64,000 nt of DNA from Bryopsis sp. KO-2023 (lineage: Eukaryota; Chlorophyta; Ulvophyceae; Bryopsidales; Bryopsidaceae): the NCBI GenBank assembly GCA_030272585.1, contig BSYQ01000009.1, forward strand, positions 4,960,001-5,024,000, given 5' to 3'. Positions 35,851 through 49,297 of the stretch are shown here, piece after piece. The notes under the pieces are model-generated. The model searched no databases. It was not told the origin of the DNA and was given only the letters and a program-made list of their open reading frames with translations. How positions within the stretch are numbered: the first letter of the stretch is position 1; each line of letters opens with the position of its first letter. Position numbers and translations under genes: made by a program.

Positions 35851-38800
35851 ATGGATTTTCACTTGAGCAAAGAGGAGCTGAAGGGTTTCGAAGTCGACCT
35901 CAACAGCTTTATAGATGAATTCGTGTTGAAGGTCAGAGTTTGAGATTCGTTTCTGGTTTGAACGGGCATGCATCCCTCCGTCCTTCCACTGAAAAACCTG
36001 CAGTGTTACACTCAACGCCGCGCCCGTTTTCTCCAAGCTTTGATTCGTCGAGATTATTCAGAGAGTGGGGTCCCGTCTAGAGTGGATATCGTCGGGGATT
36101 GACGCTTTTTTTTGTCTATTTCGTGCTGTTTTGCTTGTTGCAGGTAGCAGATGGGGCTCCACTCACTTTCACGACCTTCAGAAAGATGTGGAAGGCGAGA
36201 AACATGTCTTTCGTCGTCGTTGTGAGTATATCTTCCGCCGAACGTCAAAGCCGTCGAGTCGTGGCGCATCAGAGTCTTACACTTTGAGGTTTAAATAAAG
36301 AGGTTTCTTTTTTACAATCCTTGGATATGTGGAGGTTTGGTTCATCCGACTGACGAACAGTGGTTTTTCACAAATATATTTCCTGTGGCATAGGGCAAAA
36401 TATCTTTTGGGTTTTTTCACAAATATTTTTTCTCTTGGCACAGGGCAAAATTTCTTTTGGGTTTTTCCACAAATATATTTCCTTTGGCACAGGGCAAAAT
36501 TTGTTGTGTGGTTATGTCAGACTCCTCAAGATGTAAAGAATATTCCTCGCTACATCCAATCGGTTTTCATGATAATCATGGACCGGATGGACCACCCCAG
36601 CCCTCTGAAGCACACCGTCAAGAAAAAGGGACGGCCAGTATTGAAAAACGCCAATGCTGGAAACCATGCATCCGGATGCACCGAAGAAGAGATCATAGCA
36701 AATTTGGTCCACGGGGATGCTTTTGGAAATTTCGAAGCTGGGGAAAGGGAGCCCGAGGCGTCGGTGGATATGGACACCCTCATGCAAGACACGGCTCAAG
36801 TGCTGGGTTTGGGAGCATTGGAAAACAGTGCGGGTGGAATGAGTGTCGACACGAATCAACGATCGGAAGAAGCTAGGGACATAGACAGATGGGGAAATAT
36901 GATCAACGATGTTTTGGTGTCAAACCCAGCGCCTGTGGAGCCGGGTGACTCGGTTGGGCGGGTGCAATCGGCTTCAGGAGGAGGAGCGAAGGCATCGGAT
37001 TTTTCCAGGGATATCAGCCGGGACCCCCGGCGAAGAACTGACAGACCCTGCAACAAACGGAAAAATCGTGCCGGGGATGCCAGCCCTTTTCATGAATGCC
37101 AACCAGAAGACTCAAGCATTGGTGGAGATTTGGGGCGGATGCGATCGGAAAGTGCCATGGCAAGTTCAGGAGCTGGGGAGGGTCCTGAACCAAGTGGTGA
37201 GAAATCGGACAGTCGTGGATGGATGAGGGATGATCAGTGTCGGCCCATGTCCGATCGGAAATCACCAGCTGTGTCAGGGGACGCTCGACCGAGCGGCAAA
37301 GTGTCGAATTCGAGTGCTGGAATTGAAAGCCTCCTGGCGAGAGGTGGAACGCCGGACATTTTCGCCAATTTGGACCAAGACTTTGATGCACACCTCAAGG
37401 AAATGGAATCCACTCTGGCCGATGCGTATCCGATGGTTAAAATGCAGCCTCTGGATGACTCAGAGGTCGGTCCGATCGATGAAGGGAATTGGACGGGTGG
37501 AATGAGTGATGCTGCTGGTGACAATTACCCTAGTGTCAAGGAGGATGAGGGGGTGCCAAATACGGTTGACCAGCCGTGTCCTTCCCTCAGCTCAGGGTCA
37601 TTGAATCTAAGCGAAGTTGCTCGGCAAGTGATGGGTGGGGGTCAAGAGGAGTTTCCGCACCGCCAGCCACATCCACCGACGTCAGATTTCCCAACTACTG
37701 GGGGGGAGCATGGGGATGGGTGTACGGAGATGGCTATGGATGATGGTTTCAGGATGCCGAATCCTGAGTTTGACAGGAATTTGGATGATTGGGTTCCTTT
37801 CGAAGCCAAGGTGGCGGCTGTGTTTGCCCTTTATGTTTGTTTCAAGGTCCAAGTTCTTCAGCCGAAGTCGATGATTCATATGCCCTACACGATTCTGGCT
37901 TGCATTGTGGAAATGCTTCCGGAGCTGCACTCCCGAGGAATGTGGGACTGCCTCAAGATTCTCAAAAGTCTTCTCATGGTGAGGAAGCTTCTTCCATCTC
38001 GATTTCAATTTTGCTGGTGAAAAAAAAAAACTAGTTTTTGCTCAGTTTTTTTTGTCTTTTTTCCGTTGCATGGGTGCTGAATAGAGAAAATGAGGAAAGA
38101 CGAGTTAAAAAAAAAGTCGAAAGGTCGAAAAAAAAAACCTGAGGGAGTGCAACACAGATAGTTTTGGAAGAAAGGGGGATTTGACCCAGATCAGCATTTT
38201 TCATTTGTATACAAAAATCCGGGAAGAATTCTGGTGGAAAGGCTAGTCTTTAATCGAGCCAACAATTCCTTGCTTCAAAGAGGTGTATATATTTCCATAG
38301 GCAATCCAAAACTGAATTAAAAAAGAAAGATAAAAGAAAGAAGAAAATAAAAATTTGTGAAAAATCCTGTACAGAATCGTACAGTGCATCCTCTGTCTGT
38401 TCGAAAAGACGGATAGTATATTGATTCAATGCAGAACCCTTTGTTCCACATTTTTGCCCTGGAAAAAAAAGTTAAGACAGCTTTTAGAATCAGCATCGGA
38501 AAGGTCTGTTGAGAATTATTGTTGTTAAAATATATTATTGTTTAAAAAAATATTGTTGGCTGCACAGGAAAATGCTTTCGTCTTCGGAATATATCGACGG
38601 CCGCCTCCAGGGAAAGGGGTTCCAACATCTTACGACCAAACTGAAATCGATATGGGGTGCGAATTGATACTGCACATGAAAACGACACTCAAGGTAAAAG
38701 CAGCAACTATCCGCCAAGAATATTCCTAAGATCTTTTCCCCTTAACTTCCATTGGTTCACCAAGAAACTCGACTAAAAAAACCAAAAAAAACATATATAT

Positions 38801-41058
38801 ATATATATATTTATTTATTTTTATGAAGTGCATAAACCAGGGAAAATAATTCAGGCATACTTTAAATGTTTTCTCTTTTTTATCCAGTTTTCCCGGAATA
38901 CAAATTTCCCTGGAGTTAACCATTAGTCGTCGTTTTTTTTTAATTTCGTGTTTTTGTTTTTGGCATCAGGGTGCATGCAACCCTAATGGAGTGCAACTTC
39001 ATTGCAAGAGGTACGATGAAGCTCGTTCGCTTCTATCCAAACTAGGCAATTGGACGGCTGGACTTATTGGAAGAGAGGGCACCACTGAGGTACATCATTT
39101 CAGCTTTTCTTTTTTTTTCTTTTTCCTGTATCAAAGAATACGTTGGATTCACATTCCAGAGGTTTCTGTTTCCTGACGTTTGAGGGCGTTGGTGAAATCC
39201 ACCGTTGCGATTCTTGAGGGAGCTTTTCACACACACACTTTCTCTAAAAGGAACCCAGAAAAAAATCTGTTGACTGCAGGAAAAAAAATTATTTCGTTTA
39301 TTTTTTTATTTTTTGAACCACAGCAAATTGCTTTTTGGATCCATCTCAAGCGATTCAAGCGATTGCCCCTGGCCTTGCTTGACAAATCATTGCCGGCACG
39401 ATGGAAACGTTAAAATTACGCACTCTCTCTGGATCGGTGCACTGATGCCAGTTTGGGGTGTTGCAGGGGCTGTTTGACTGTTCTTTGGGGACCAGGCTGG
39501 ATAAAATAATCAGCGAACAGCAGCACCTCATGCAAGAGTGCGTGGCCTCCAAGGAAATAAGGCATGGAAAACGGGGCTGCACGGAAATCAAAGGTGAAAT
39601 CGCAGCAAGTTTCAAACCTGTTTTTATTATTTTCGATCTTGTTCCTTGCTTGCCTGTTCGAAAGAATGATATTTTGGTTCAGTTTTTTCTTCTTTTTTTC
39701 TTTACATGCTTTTTCGAAAGTGCCCTAACAAAGCCTGCACTCTGTGCGTGATTTGGGCCAGTTGTATTTTATTAAACATATTAAAATAAAACAGTTTTTA
39801 CTTCTGTTTCCTGTATGTTCAATAATATGAGGACAGAACTGGTTGGAACTCTGTAGTGTTGAAAAAAAATAAAAATGAAAGCAAGCAATACATATTTTTT
39901 GTTTCGAAGACCTCCATCGGAAGAGTCTGGATAGGCTGCATGATATGGGGCCGTGGCAAAAAGATCTCGGGATCCACTTGGCCCCATCGAAAAAATGGAT
40001 GATACTGGAGCAACGCGCTAGGGAAACGGCCGCCGAGAAGCGGAAGAGAATAGAGGATAAGCAGAAAGAGAAAGATGATCGCCGGAAGAGCCAACAGACT
40101 GAAAGGACTCGAAGGGCAAGATGGAAGCTGACCGAAAGCGAGGTGTGGAAAACTTCTGTGTGTTTTTTTACTCTGATAGACTTCGTTCTTGATGCAACAC
40201 ACACAGGGAAGAATTTTGACACAGTGATGGATAGATGATGGAGCAATTCTGTCTGCTTTCGCCAGAATTTGACCTGCCAATTTATTATGTCAATCCTCAT
40301 GGCCATATTTATTTTTCATATCTATTTATATTTATTTACATTTTTTTTCATAGTTATTTGGTCGTATTCATTAGCACGGTGTGGGGGGAAATGGAGGGAG
40401 AGAATCGGGGTGGCTGGTGAATCTGTTGCACGTTTTGAATGTGTGTTTCTTGTGGCAGGCTGAAGAATTAGAGATGCTCAAGAGACTCCCAGGCAACGCA
40501 AGGAAAGTCTCGATGAGAGATTTCGAAAGACGGCATATGGCGAGACTGGGACTTCCGTACACACCTCCCTCTCCATTCAAAAGGAAACCCGCAGCCCCTA
40601 AACAACAACAACAACAACAGCGGCCCTCGACCGATCCTGGAAAATCCATCATGGTCAAGAGGAAGAAAATCGTACCATTTCCTGTCCAGAAGGCGGCGGC
40701 GGTTCTTGGCGATTCGAAACACCAGTTGGCCAGCGTTACTAGAACCCGACCGTTGGATGTTTCCATTGAGGAGTGCGACCTTTCTGGGGTGGATGGATTG
40801 GGGAAGGTGAAGAAACGAAGCCGCCGTGGAAAAAGAGGGGTTGTGAAGGCTGCTGACAATAATCTGAACTCGGTTTCGGACGAGGAGGGAAAGGGAGGGG
40901 AAGCTTCCGGAGAAGAGGGGGGGGGACCAGCTGGTGGTTCTTGTCAGGCGGGGCAGGGTGAGCCAGCACTGGAGGAAGGGGAGAAGCTGGAGAGGGATTT
41001 GGATAAGACTTTGCAAGACATCGATAGGATGTTGGACGAAGAAATGGCGCTGGGTTGA
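35851..41058 (+). CDS. SNAP43: SNAPc subunit SNAP43/SNAPC1-like with large acidic insertion
   Basis: SNAP43 is part of the snRNA-activating complex that binds the proximal sequence element of snRNA genes for Pol II and Pol III. Exons are 35851-35931, 36144-36221, 36521-37978, 38568-38693, 38970-39089, 39467-39593, 39910-40142 and 40459-41058, giving 940 residues. MDFHLSKEELKGFEVDLNSF and TFTTFRKMWKARNMSF match the SNAPC1 N-terminus, then YIQSVFMIIMDRM. The domain resumes at PFEAKVAAVFALYVCFKVQV and continues with ENAFVFGIYRRPP. Between the two lies a ~400-residue acidic, Gly/Ser-rich disordered insertion in one exon. The C-terminal half has basic coiled coil (RETAAEKRKRIEDKQKEKD), a poly-Gln stretch and Lys-rich motifs. 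AATAAA lies at 41247. The 36521 acceptor was chosen from phase among several AG sites. Confidence 0.85.
36363..36510 (+). repeat. Triplicated 3' splice-site region in SNAP43 intron 2
   Basis: Three tandem ~49-bp copies start at about 36363, 36411 and 36461. Each has a T-rich stretch, ACAAATAT, and then GGCA(C/T)AGGGCAAAAT. Two copies carry a CACAG acceptor-like site. The array ends 10 bp before the acceptor used in the SNAP43 model (36520). Confidence 0.85.
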
Positions 41059-42081
41059 TGCTGGGTTTCAGGTGTTCCGAGGTTCCGTGGAGAATTTTGT
41101 TTCAGCTGGGGGAAGTTTGGCAGGGAATCTGGCATGATGCTGTCTTCTAGATAGGCGATATGAGTCAGCGTTCAGCGATGTAGAGTAGACATGTAAAATT
41201 AGTGTGCCAGTTTTAAAAATGGTGATGTGATGTATCCGTTATGTACAATAAACGAATTTCCAGACATTTTCAAGCCCAAAGAACTCGAAGCAGGGGCCAA
41301 AGAAGTGCTTTTTCGTTTTGCCATTACATGAATATTGTTGAATTCATATTTCTACACTGTAAAAAGTAGGACCCCTATTCCAACCAAAGTCCCTTTAAAT
41401 ACCACAACCCAGAGTCCTAACTGTACAAACTGCCAGCAACTACCCAACTGAATTACTCCTTTTCACAATACATTCTTGAACATGTAATATCCAGATTGAT
41501 GCTGTTGGTATTTTTTCCTATCCCAATCAGCACAAGCGAAAGACTGAATGGTGGTGCACCATTCCTACAAAATAAGCATTGGCAAGACTTTTCAAAGAAT
41601 TCAATGAAGCACACAGAGGTTTCCACGAAGCTAGAAACACAAAAACTTTCCACGAGTTCCACTTTCCTATTTCCACAACCTTTCAACAGGGTTTCTACAG
41701 GCGTTACTCCAAACACCTGTCTTCAGTTCGCAGATTCAGATCTTCGGAAACCCAGGGGCCTCCACAAATTGGATTCGCGGCTAGCTTGGTGACTGAATTC
41801 AACGAAGCCTGCCCACGACGACAAAAACCTCGGCAGTATCGATCGATGTGGGCAGCCCCGTCGTTTCAATAACCTCACAGCACAGTCCCGTCTCAGAAGC
41901 CAACCTTTTTCCCGCCGCCACATCACCGATATAACGCACATCCCAAAGAAAAGGACGAGCAGGTGGTCCTTCCTCGGTGTCCCAAAAATCAACGCTGTTT
42001 CAAAAGGACTGAATTCCAAACTGCTGCTAGGCCGAGATCGTGCTTTCGTTCGTAGCTTCTCGCACTTCCCGTCTGGACATC
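41059..42081. other. Spacer between SNAP43 and CKS1
   Basis: The stretch includes the SNAP43 3' UTR with a putative poly(A) signal AATAAA at 41247-41252, then dispersed repeat copy 2 (41332-41467). From 41500 to 42080 frames are open on both strands but share no motif with known proteins. The last ~150 bp should contain the CKS1 promoter and leader. Confidence 0.5.
41332..41467 (+). repeat. Dispersed direct repeat, copy 2
   Basis: Same-strand partner of 29926-30060 with scattered substitutions. Both copies lie just downstream of plus-strand genes (LIP5 and SNAP43). Confidence 0.85.
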
Positions 42082-43296
42082 ATGGCAAGAATTGATCCCG
42101 CGGATGAATTCGACTACTCCTTCTACTACGCAGACGACAAATTTGAGTATCGGTGAGCACACCGCGACATGTTGCACAGCGAGAATAACACCAAAATTTT
42201 CGCGTCACCCCTCAAGGTTTTTCGGAAAGATTTTTTTTTCGAAGCAGTGGCGTGAAGGATGGTTTCTGAAAGGGTGTTGGCGGGTAAAACTGCAACAGGC
42301 ACGTCATCCTGCCAAGACGATTTGCAAGAGAAAACCACGTTGGGAATCGGCTGTTGCATGAGGTGGGCTTGGAAGTAAACACCTGCTATGTTGTTATAAT
42401 TGTTGTTGCATGTGTGGGAAGCTATTTTGGGGACAAGGCGTGGATATTACTTGAGTTGTGGTGTTTACTGCCAGTTTATCGAATATAATCCATTGGTGCA
42501 TGTCCTGCTGCTCTCCACTCTGTTTCCAGCATCCTTCACTAAGGGAAAAAAAGAAGAAAGAAAGAAAGAAAAAACGATCAAAAATTTTGATCGTTTGCTT
42601 CTGTCAAATGCTCTTCTGGTTCAAACCCAGTGTATTTCCAATTGGAGATATTGATTTTTTTTTGTGCATGTGTTTGTGGGGGTGCTTGTTGGTTGCAGAG
42701 TGAATGGAAAAGGCTTGGAGTGAGGATGTCGAGGGGCTGGACGAATTATGCCATTCATCCGCCCGAAAAACATATTTTGCTCTTCAAGTGAGTTTCTGCT
42801 CTTTTTTCTGAAAATCAGATAACCCTAACCCTTATACAACAATAAGATTTTGTCCCCAACAAACAGAAGAAAAAACAAAAGGAAGTAAAAGATAAAGAAA
42901 AGAAAAAAGTGTGCTGCAAGGGGGACCAGAGGTATTCAAAATTCTTCATTTCGACTTGAAAGTCGCTTATCGACTCGGTTTTCCCAAATCTTTCTTTGTT
43001 CTTTCAGTGGCATATTTCGATTACGTCTGGTCTTCTGTTTGGTTTAATTTTTATCCTCCAGAAATAGAAGGGAACAGACAAAGCAACGTCTCGGACGAAT
43101 TTGAAATAAAAATAAAAATCAGAAAAAATTCATGTGGTGTTTTTACAGGCGATTGAAAAACTTTCCATCCCTTCCTGCCCATGTGCAAGAGACTTACATG
43201 CAAACTTCCGAAGAAGACATTCGCACAAAAAATTATCAATATCAGCAACACTCGAGGGTGCCCCTGGGCGATATCACAGGGCGTACCGGATATTGA
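42082..43296 (+). CDS. CKS1: Cyclin-dependent kinase regulatory subunit CKS1/Suc1
   Basis: CKS proteins bind CDK and phosphorylated partners to promote cell-cycle transitions. Exons are 42082-42152, 42299-42362, 42699-42787 and 43149-43296, giving 123 residues. Motifs in order: [40 protein letters not shown] and [16 protein letters not shown]. The usual family core is all present. Two normally conserved positions differ: the QSxGWxHY motif reads MSRGWTNY. The tail after the core is about 45 residues longer than in plants and ends [18 protein letters not shown]. All four exons join in phase. Confidence 0.93.
42572..42596. repeat. 25-nt palindrome in CKS1 intron
   Basis: AAACGATCAAAA and TTTTGATCGTTT are perfect inverted complements either side of one central base, in the intron 42363-42698. 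A purine-rich GAAA run precedes it. No function is assigned. Confidence 0.6.
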
Positions 43297-44694
43297 TGTG
43301 AATTTGATTTTAACTTCGTGGTGGTCTTTCCCATAATTCGAGAGGGCAAAGCATGGAAAAAAAAGCTTGGAAGTGTAAGGATAGATCGGAGAACAGCAGC
43401 TCCAACAAATTAGTTATCGAGAGAAAAATATGTAGAATAGGTTTTATTATCTGCTGGAGTTTTTTTGAATCAGTTCTTGACCGCGAAGGTGAGGGGACCG
43501 AGGGGGGCTAGGTACTAAAAGTGAAGTTACAGGGAATGAAGTGAGGGCAAGAATGTGTTTCGTTTCGGGGCAAGATATTAATAGTTGGGAATGGTATTTT
43601 TGATTTATGGAACCTTTCATTTGATTGACACAGGATCGTGTGCGTGTGTGTCAATATTTGCACACAAATATTTCCAAAAACTATCTACACCTTCCCACTG
43701 AAAACCATAAACGATTTCTTTCATTTCTCATTCAACAACACAGGTTTGGGAAAGTCTCTATTGGAATCAGATGTTATCCACTCTTTCCACTCATACACGT
43801 GTAAGCAAATCAGATATTTTCTTGTAGCTTTGTTGGGAGCCCAGCAGGTGGTCGACTGATCGAACAGAGAAGACAGAAACCACGAGGAGGCAGTTTTTGG
43901 AAAGGTTTCTGTATGATGTGATATCGGGGGCAGCCAGGAACTACTGAGACAGCTAGCTTGCTGATGTGCATTTCCCCCCCTCCCCCTATAACCAACCCCC
44001 GACCCCTAGCCCCTATTCATTCATCGTTAGGATCTTTTGCCTGACGGGGAGGACTTCATTTTCCACCTGACCCCCTTTTTTTCCGTTTCACCGAACTTTA
44101 CATTTATCCATTCCCAGCCATATTGAGCCCCATCGCATCTGTTCTCTGACTGTGGTGGCTGACTTGTTCTTTTCTCGCGAGGAGAAGGAAAAAGGGCGGC
44201 ACATCCACCCAACTACATGTCCAGCTGTGCTGTGTTTTTTCCAACCTAACATCACCTACTGTGGAATCAAAACAGAAAAAAATGAACTAAACACCACGAA
44301 AGAAGGCGAAAAAAAGAAAAAAAAGAAAAAAAGGGGAAAAAATAGAGAAAAAGAAGGCAGAAGCAAAGTTTTTCGCCTGTCACCGCAAAACTCGGATCCA
44401 CGTCGGATTTTCCCTCCAGAAATTACTGTGGTGTTTTGTTGAGCTGGAAGGTTTTCATCCGTGTTCGTACTTTCGACCTGGCGGGATTCGACGTAGTGGG
44501 AAGACACCAGCTGGGATGCGACCACTCAGAAAGAACCAGAAAGCAGAAGGAAGCCACGTGACGGCGACGTAACTGCCTCTCAGCTTTGCAGCGTCTTCCA
44601 TCGAACTTTTTATAGGGATGGTACATAAATCACCAAAAACCCGCAGCCAAACACAAGCGCACTTGACCGGTCTACACAAACCGAAAGCGGAAAA
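43297..44694. other. Spacer between CKS1 and kinase gene
   Basis: No supported gene. Poly-purine GAAAAA runs near 44300-44360 give Lys-rich frames. The final ~250 bp, richer in GC, should hold the kinase promoter and 5' leader. Confidence 0.55.
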
Positions 44695-46165
<1,471 letters not shown>

Positions 46166-47465
46166 AGGATTTCCCTCAGGGGGAGCTGGTCGACTTGACA
46201 GTTTTCTTGATATTTAGACTGTATCAATAGTGGTGTTTGCAGAATGGGGGACGAATTTCAAAAATTTGGGAATGAGCAGTGAGGGTAGACCTTTACTTTA
46301 GGGGATAAGAATGCGCGGTCTGTTGTGTGATTTTGAAAAAAATAAAAAAATGAAAATCCTTTTTCGCGGGAGGAACTGCAGACATTTGGTACAATTATGG
46401 AATGGTGTAATTGATTTGTAGCAACTGGTAGGGCGGGTGGGTTCTCACTGGACTACTTTTCCGAAACAGTGTCCACCGCTGGCACGAAAGCAGGAAGATA
46501 TTATACATCTTTTCTTTCCTGGAATGATGGATTGATTGAGATATGAACAGGAAATTCTGGTGTTAGATGATTTGGAGAACGTTTGCAAAATCTTTATATT
46601 TCTTTTCCTTTGTAACGATATCTTTTTGGAAAAATCATGAATGGGTTGGGCTTTTCTTTGGTTCCAGAATAGATCAGCCAAAGCCACAAGGGATGAGACA
46701 GAGCATCAAATTGAGTCCACCTTTGAAAAACCATTGACGTTTTTTAAAGACATATTTAAAATGTATTTTTAGTAAGTAATTCTGCAATATAACACATGCA
46801 ACATCCAGCCAGCATCAAACTCACACTCCATTTTTTTCTTATTTATTGACCAGACTGTCACAATCTGTCACCCAGTAAATCTTCTTCTTGTATGCCTGGG
46901 ACTACTTTCTGTTTTTTTCGTTGATATGCCAAAACGAAACCTTGAAAGCTTGACTAAACGATTAAAAGCAAATGAAGGATAAATTCACGAGCAAATAACA
47001 AAGCCAACCCTGAACCTCGACCATTCAGATCATAGTTGAACTGCCAGAAATCCCCTCTCCCCCCCCCTTCCTGAAACAACCCCCCCAGCCCATCCCAAGG
47101 ATTTAATAGAAGTCCAAAGCTATTGCTCGGCACGATCCTAACTGCCAAACGAGTTGGCATATTTCAAGCTGGAAATTCCTCCTGGTAACACACCTCCACT
47201 AATTCATTGCACCATCCCCCATGTCAGCCTATTTATTTATTCTCCCATGGAAGCCTTGGCAGACTTTCCTTTTCTGCAGAGTGAAACATCAAAGTGCAGC
47301 CCTAATACCCCTTTTTTCACACGTAATAGAAACAATCAGATATATTTTTCTGATTTTTTCCCAACCATTTATTCACCAAGAGGAGGGCTCCTATTTTCAT
47401 GAGGAAAACAAATCTTCTTTTTTTTCCTCTCAAAAAAAACCTCCACCTGCTTGGCATTGATTATT

Positions 47466-47492
47466 GTATATATATATATATATATATATATA
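47466..47492. repeat. TA dinucleotide microsatellite
   Basis: A run of about thirteen TA units in spacer DNA, followed by TAAATATATC. Confidence 0.9.
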
Positions 47493-48632
47493 AATATATC
47501 AATTGTCAACTACTGCTAATCCCTGTATTTCTATCCAGCGAATTAACAAACCTTTTCCATGTCTGTTTTATCCTTTCATCCACAAAGTTTATATATTTTT
47601 TCTTTTTCTTTTCCTTTTCCTTTTTTTTTCTTTTCTTCTGGCCAACACTTTGGTGGTTAACCGTACCTGACATTGATCGGGATAATAAACTCATCCTCAA
47701 TAGTTTTATTTATCATTCTTTTTGTTTTTTTGTGTTTTTTTTTTTTTCCCCGCAGGTCAAACCACCTCCCAGCAACAACCCCAAAGCTCAATTCTCACAC
47801 CAAACTCCAAAACGCAATTCTAGTGACTGGCCCTACCGACGCTATCCTTTTTGCTAATATCAATATCAGACATGTAAAAAGCCCCAAAACGAAAAAAGAC
47901 CTACAATAGTTTTTCCAACAAATCAATTCATCAAATCAGTTTTTCCTCAGTTTTTTTTCTCTTTTTTTAAATCAATTTTCCGTCTTATTCTCGTCCCTGA
48001 ATTTTTGGGTGATGAAGTCTATGCAGGAAGGATCCCTAGAGAAAGCGCCGTTTTGATTTTTGAAACGAGTAAACAGGGCTTTTTCTATTTCCAAGCAGAC
48101 TGCTTTGCCCTAGTTTACCTGATCAATCCTGTTTTGTTTTTGTTTGTTTTCTTCCCCATAAAAAGTAAAACCATTTTTCCATTTATCTGTTTGTTTTTTT
48201 TGGTTTGTTTTTTTTTTCGCAATATTCAAATTCTAGTAAAATCTTTTAGTCATTTTCCCTTTCTCAATTATCAACGAAACAATCATATTCAGAAAAAAAA
48301 GGGAACAAGAAAAACACGCAAAATCATCTCACTCCATCATTAATTTTCCTTTTTTTTTTTTTCTCTCTCTTCCTTTTCCCTAAAAGGCTGAATTCCCCAT
48401 TTCTGGAGACGGTTCCAGTTTCCAGGGTTTTTTTTTTCCAGTTTCCTTTTCCATAGGGTATTTGCACCCTCAAATTTGCAACCCCTCCCCCACCTCTCCC
48501 AAAAATAAACCCCTCCAAAACTGTAAAAAAAAACAAATCAACCTTTGAAGACTGAAGCCTCTCTGTGAGACTTTTAATCTCATCGACAAAATGATATCAC
48601 TTGAGCAATGCAGAAATACCTCACAAACAAAA

Positions 48633-48800
48633 AAAAAGAAGATATCACACTCACTTTTTTTTTTCTCGAAAAGAAAAAAAGATATCACACTCACTTTTTT
48701 TCTCGAAAAGAAAAAAAGATATCACACTCACTTTTTTTTTCTCGAAAAGAAAAAAAAGATATCACGCTCACTGCTTTTCCACCACAAAACAAAAAAGATA
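48633..48800. repeat. Tandem repeat, 37-40-bp unit, at least four copies
   Basis: GATATCAC(A/G)CTCACT starts at 48641, 48681, 48718 and 48758, each followed in the first three by a T run and CTCGAAAAG plus an A run. A degenerate fifth start (GATATCGCC) follows near 48798. T and A tracts within each unit could pair into a hairpin. Confidence 0.85.
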
Positions 48801-49297
48801 TCGCCAGAGATGTGTATCACTGTTTTTTCTTTCTTTTTCCACACATTATTGAATTGGGCAGACATGTTACACCCATCAATCCCCCCCCCCTCCCCCAAGA
48901 AATCATACACAAGAAATACCTTCTCTTTCATATAATCCTGAAAACCAAATTTCCATCGTAATTTCTCGTCGTCTTTTTTTTTTTCCCACCCACAGTATTC
49001 TCTGAGGATGAACGCTGTGATTTTGGGATGACAAATCACGCAGTGGTTTTTTTTCCTTTTTCAATAAGGCCAATAAATATATACATATATAGATTTATAT
49101 ATATTTGAAAATAAAACACCTGAATACCCCAGCAATCAGTCTTTACGGAATCCTGTCACCACTGATTTATCCGTACTGTAATGTTTTCGTTTTTTTCCTT
49201 GTTATTTTTTTCTTGGCACAACTTTTTTCCATCCGTTTTTTTTTTTTTTTTTCTGGGGGGGGGGGTTCTTGTTGGGTTTTTGCGCAAGTGGTGATAT

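Larger units (their letters stand above)
46166..49297. other. Convergent spacer with simple repeats
   Basis: About 3.1 kb between the kinase (+) and NT-C2 (-) 3' ends. It contains a TA run (47466-47492), pyrimidine-rich tracts near 47600, and a ~38-bp tandem repeat (48633-48800). No coding frame is supported; long frames are Phe- or Ser-rich readings of T tracts. Confidence 0.6.

Noticed and set aside
36329..36520. N-terminal part of a long plus-strand frame (ending 38020)
   Set aside because: This part is the tandem-repeat intron sequence. The conserved SNAP43 residues begin after the 36520 acceptor, and phase from exon 2 fits only there.
47400..49040. Several long Phe/Ser/Lys-rich frames on both strands
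   Set aside because: They are readings of T and A tracts and the tandem repeat; no domain or codon pattern supports them.
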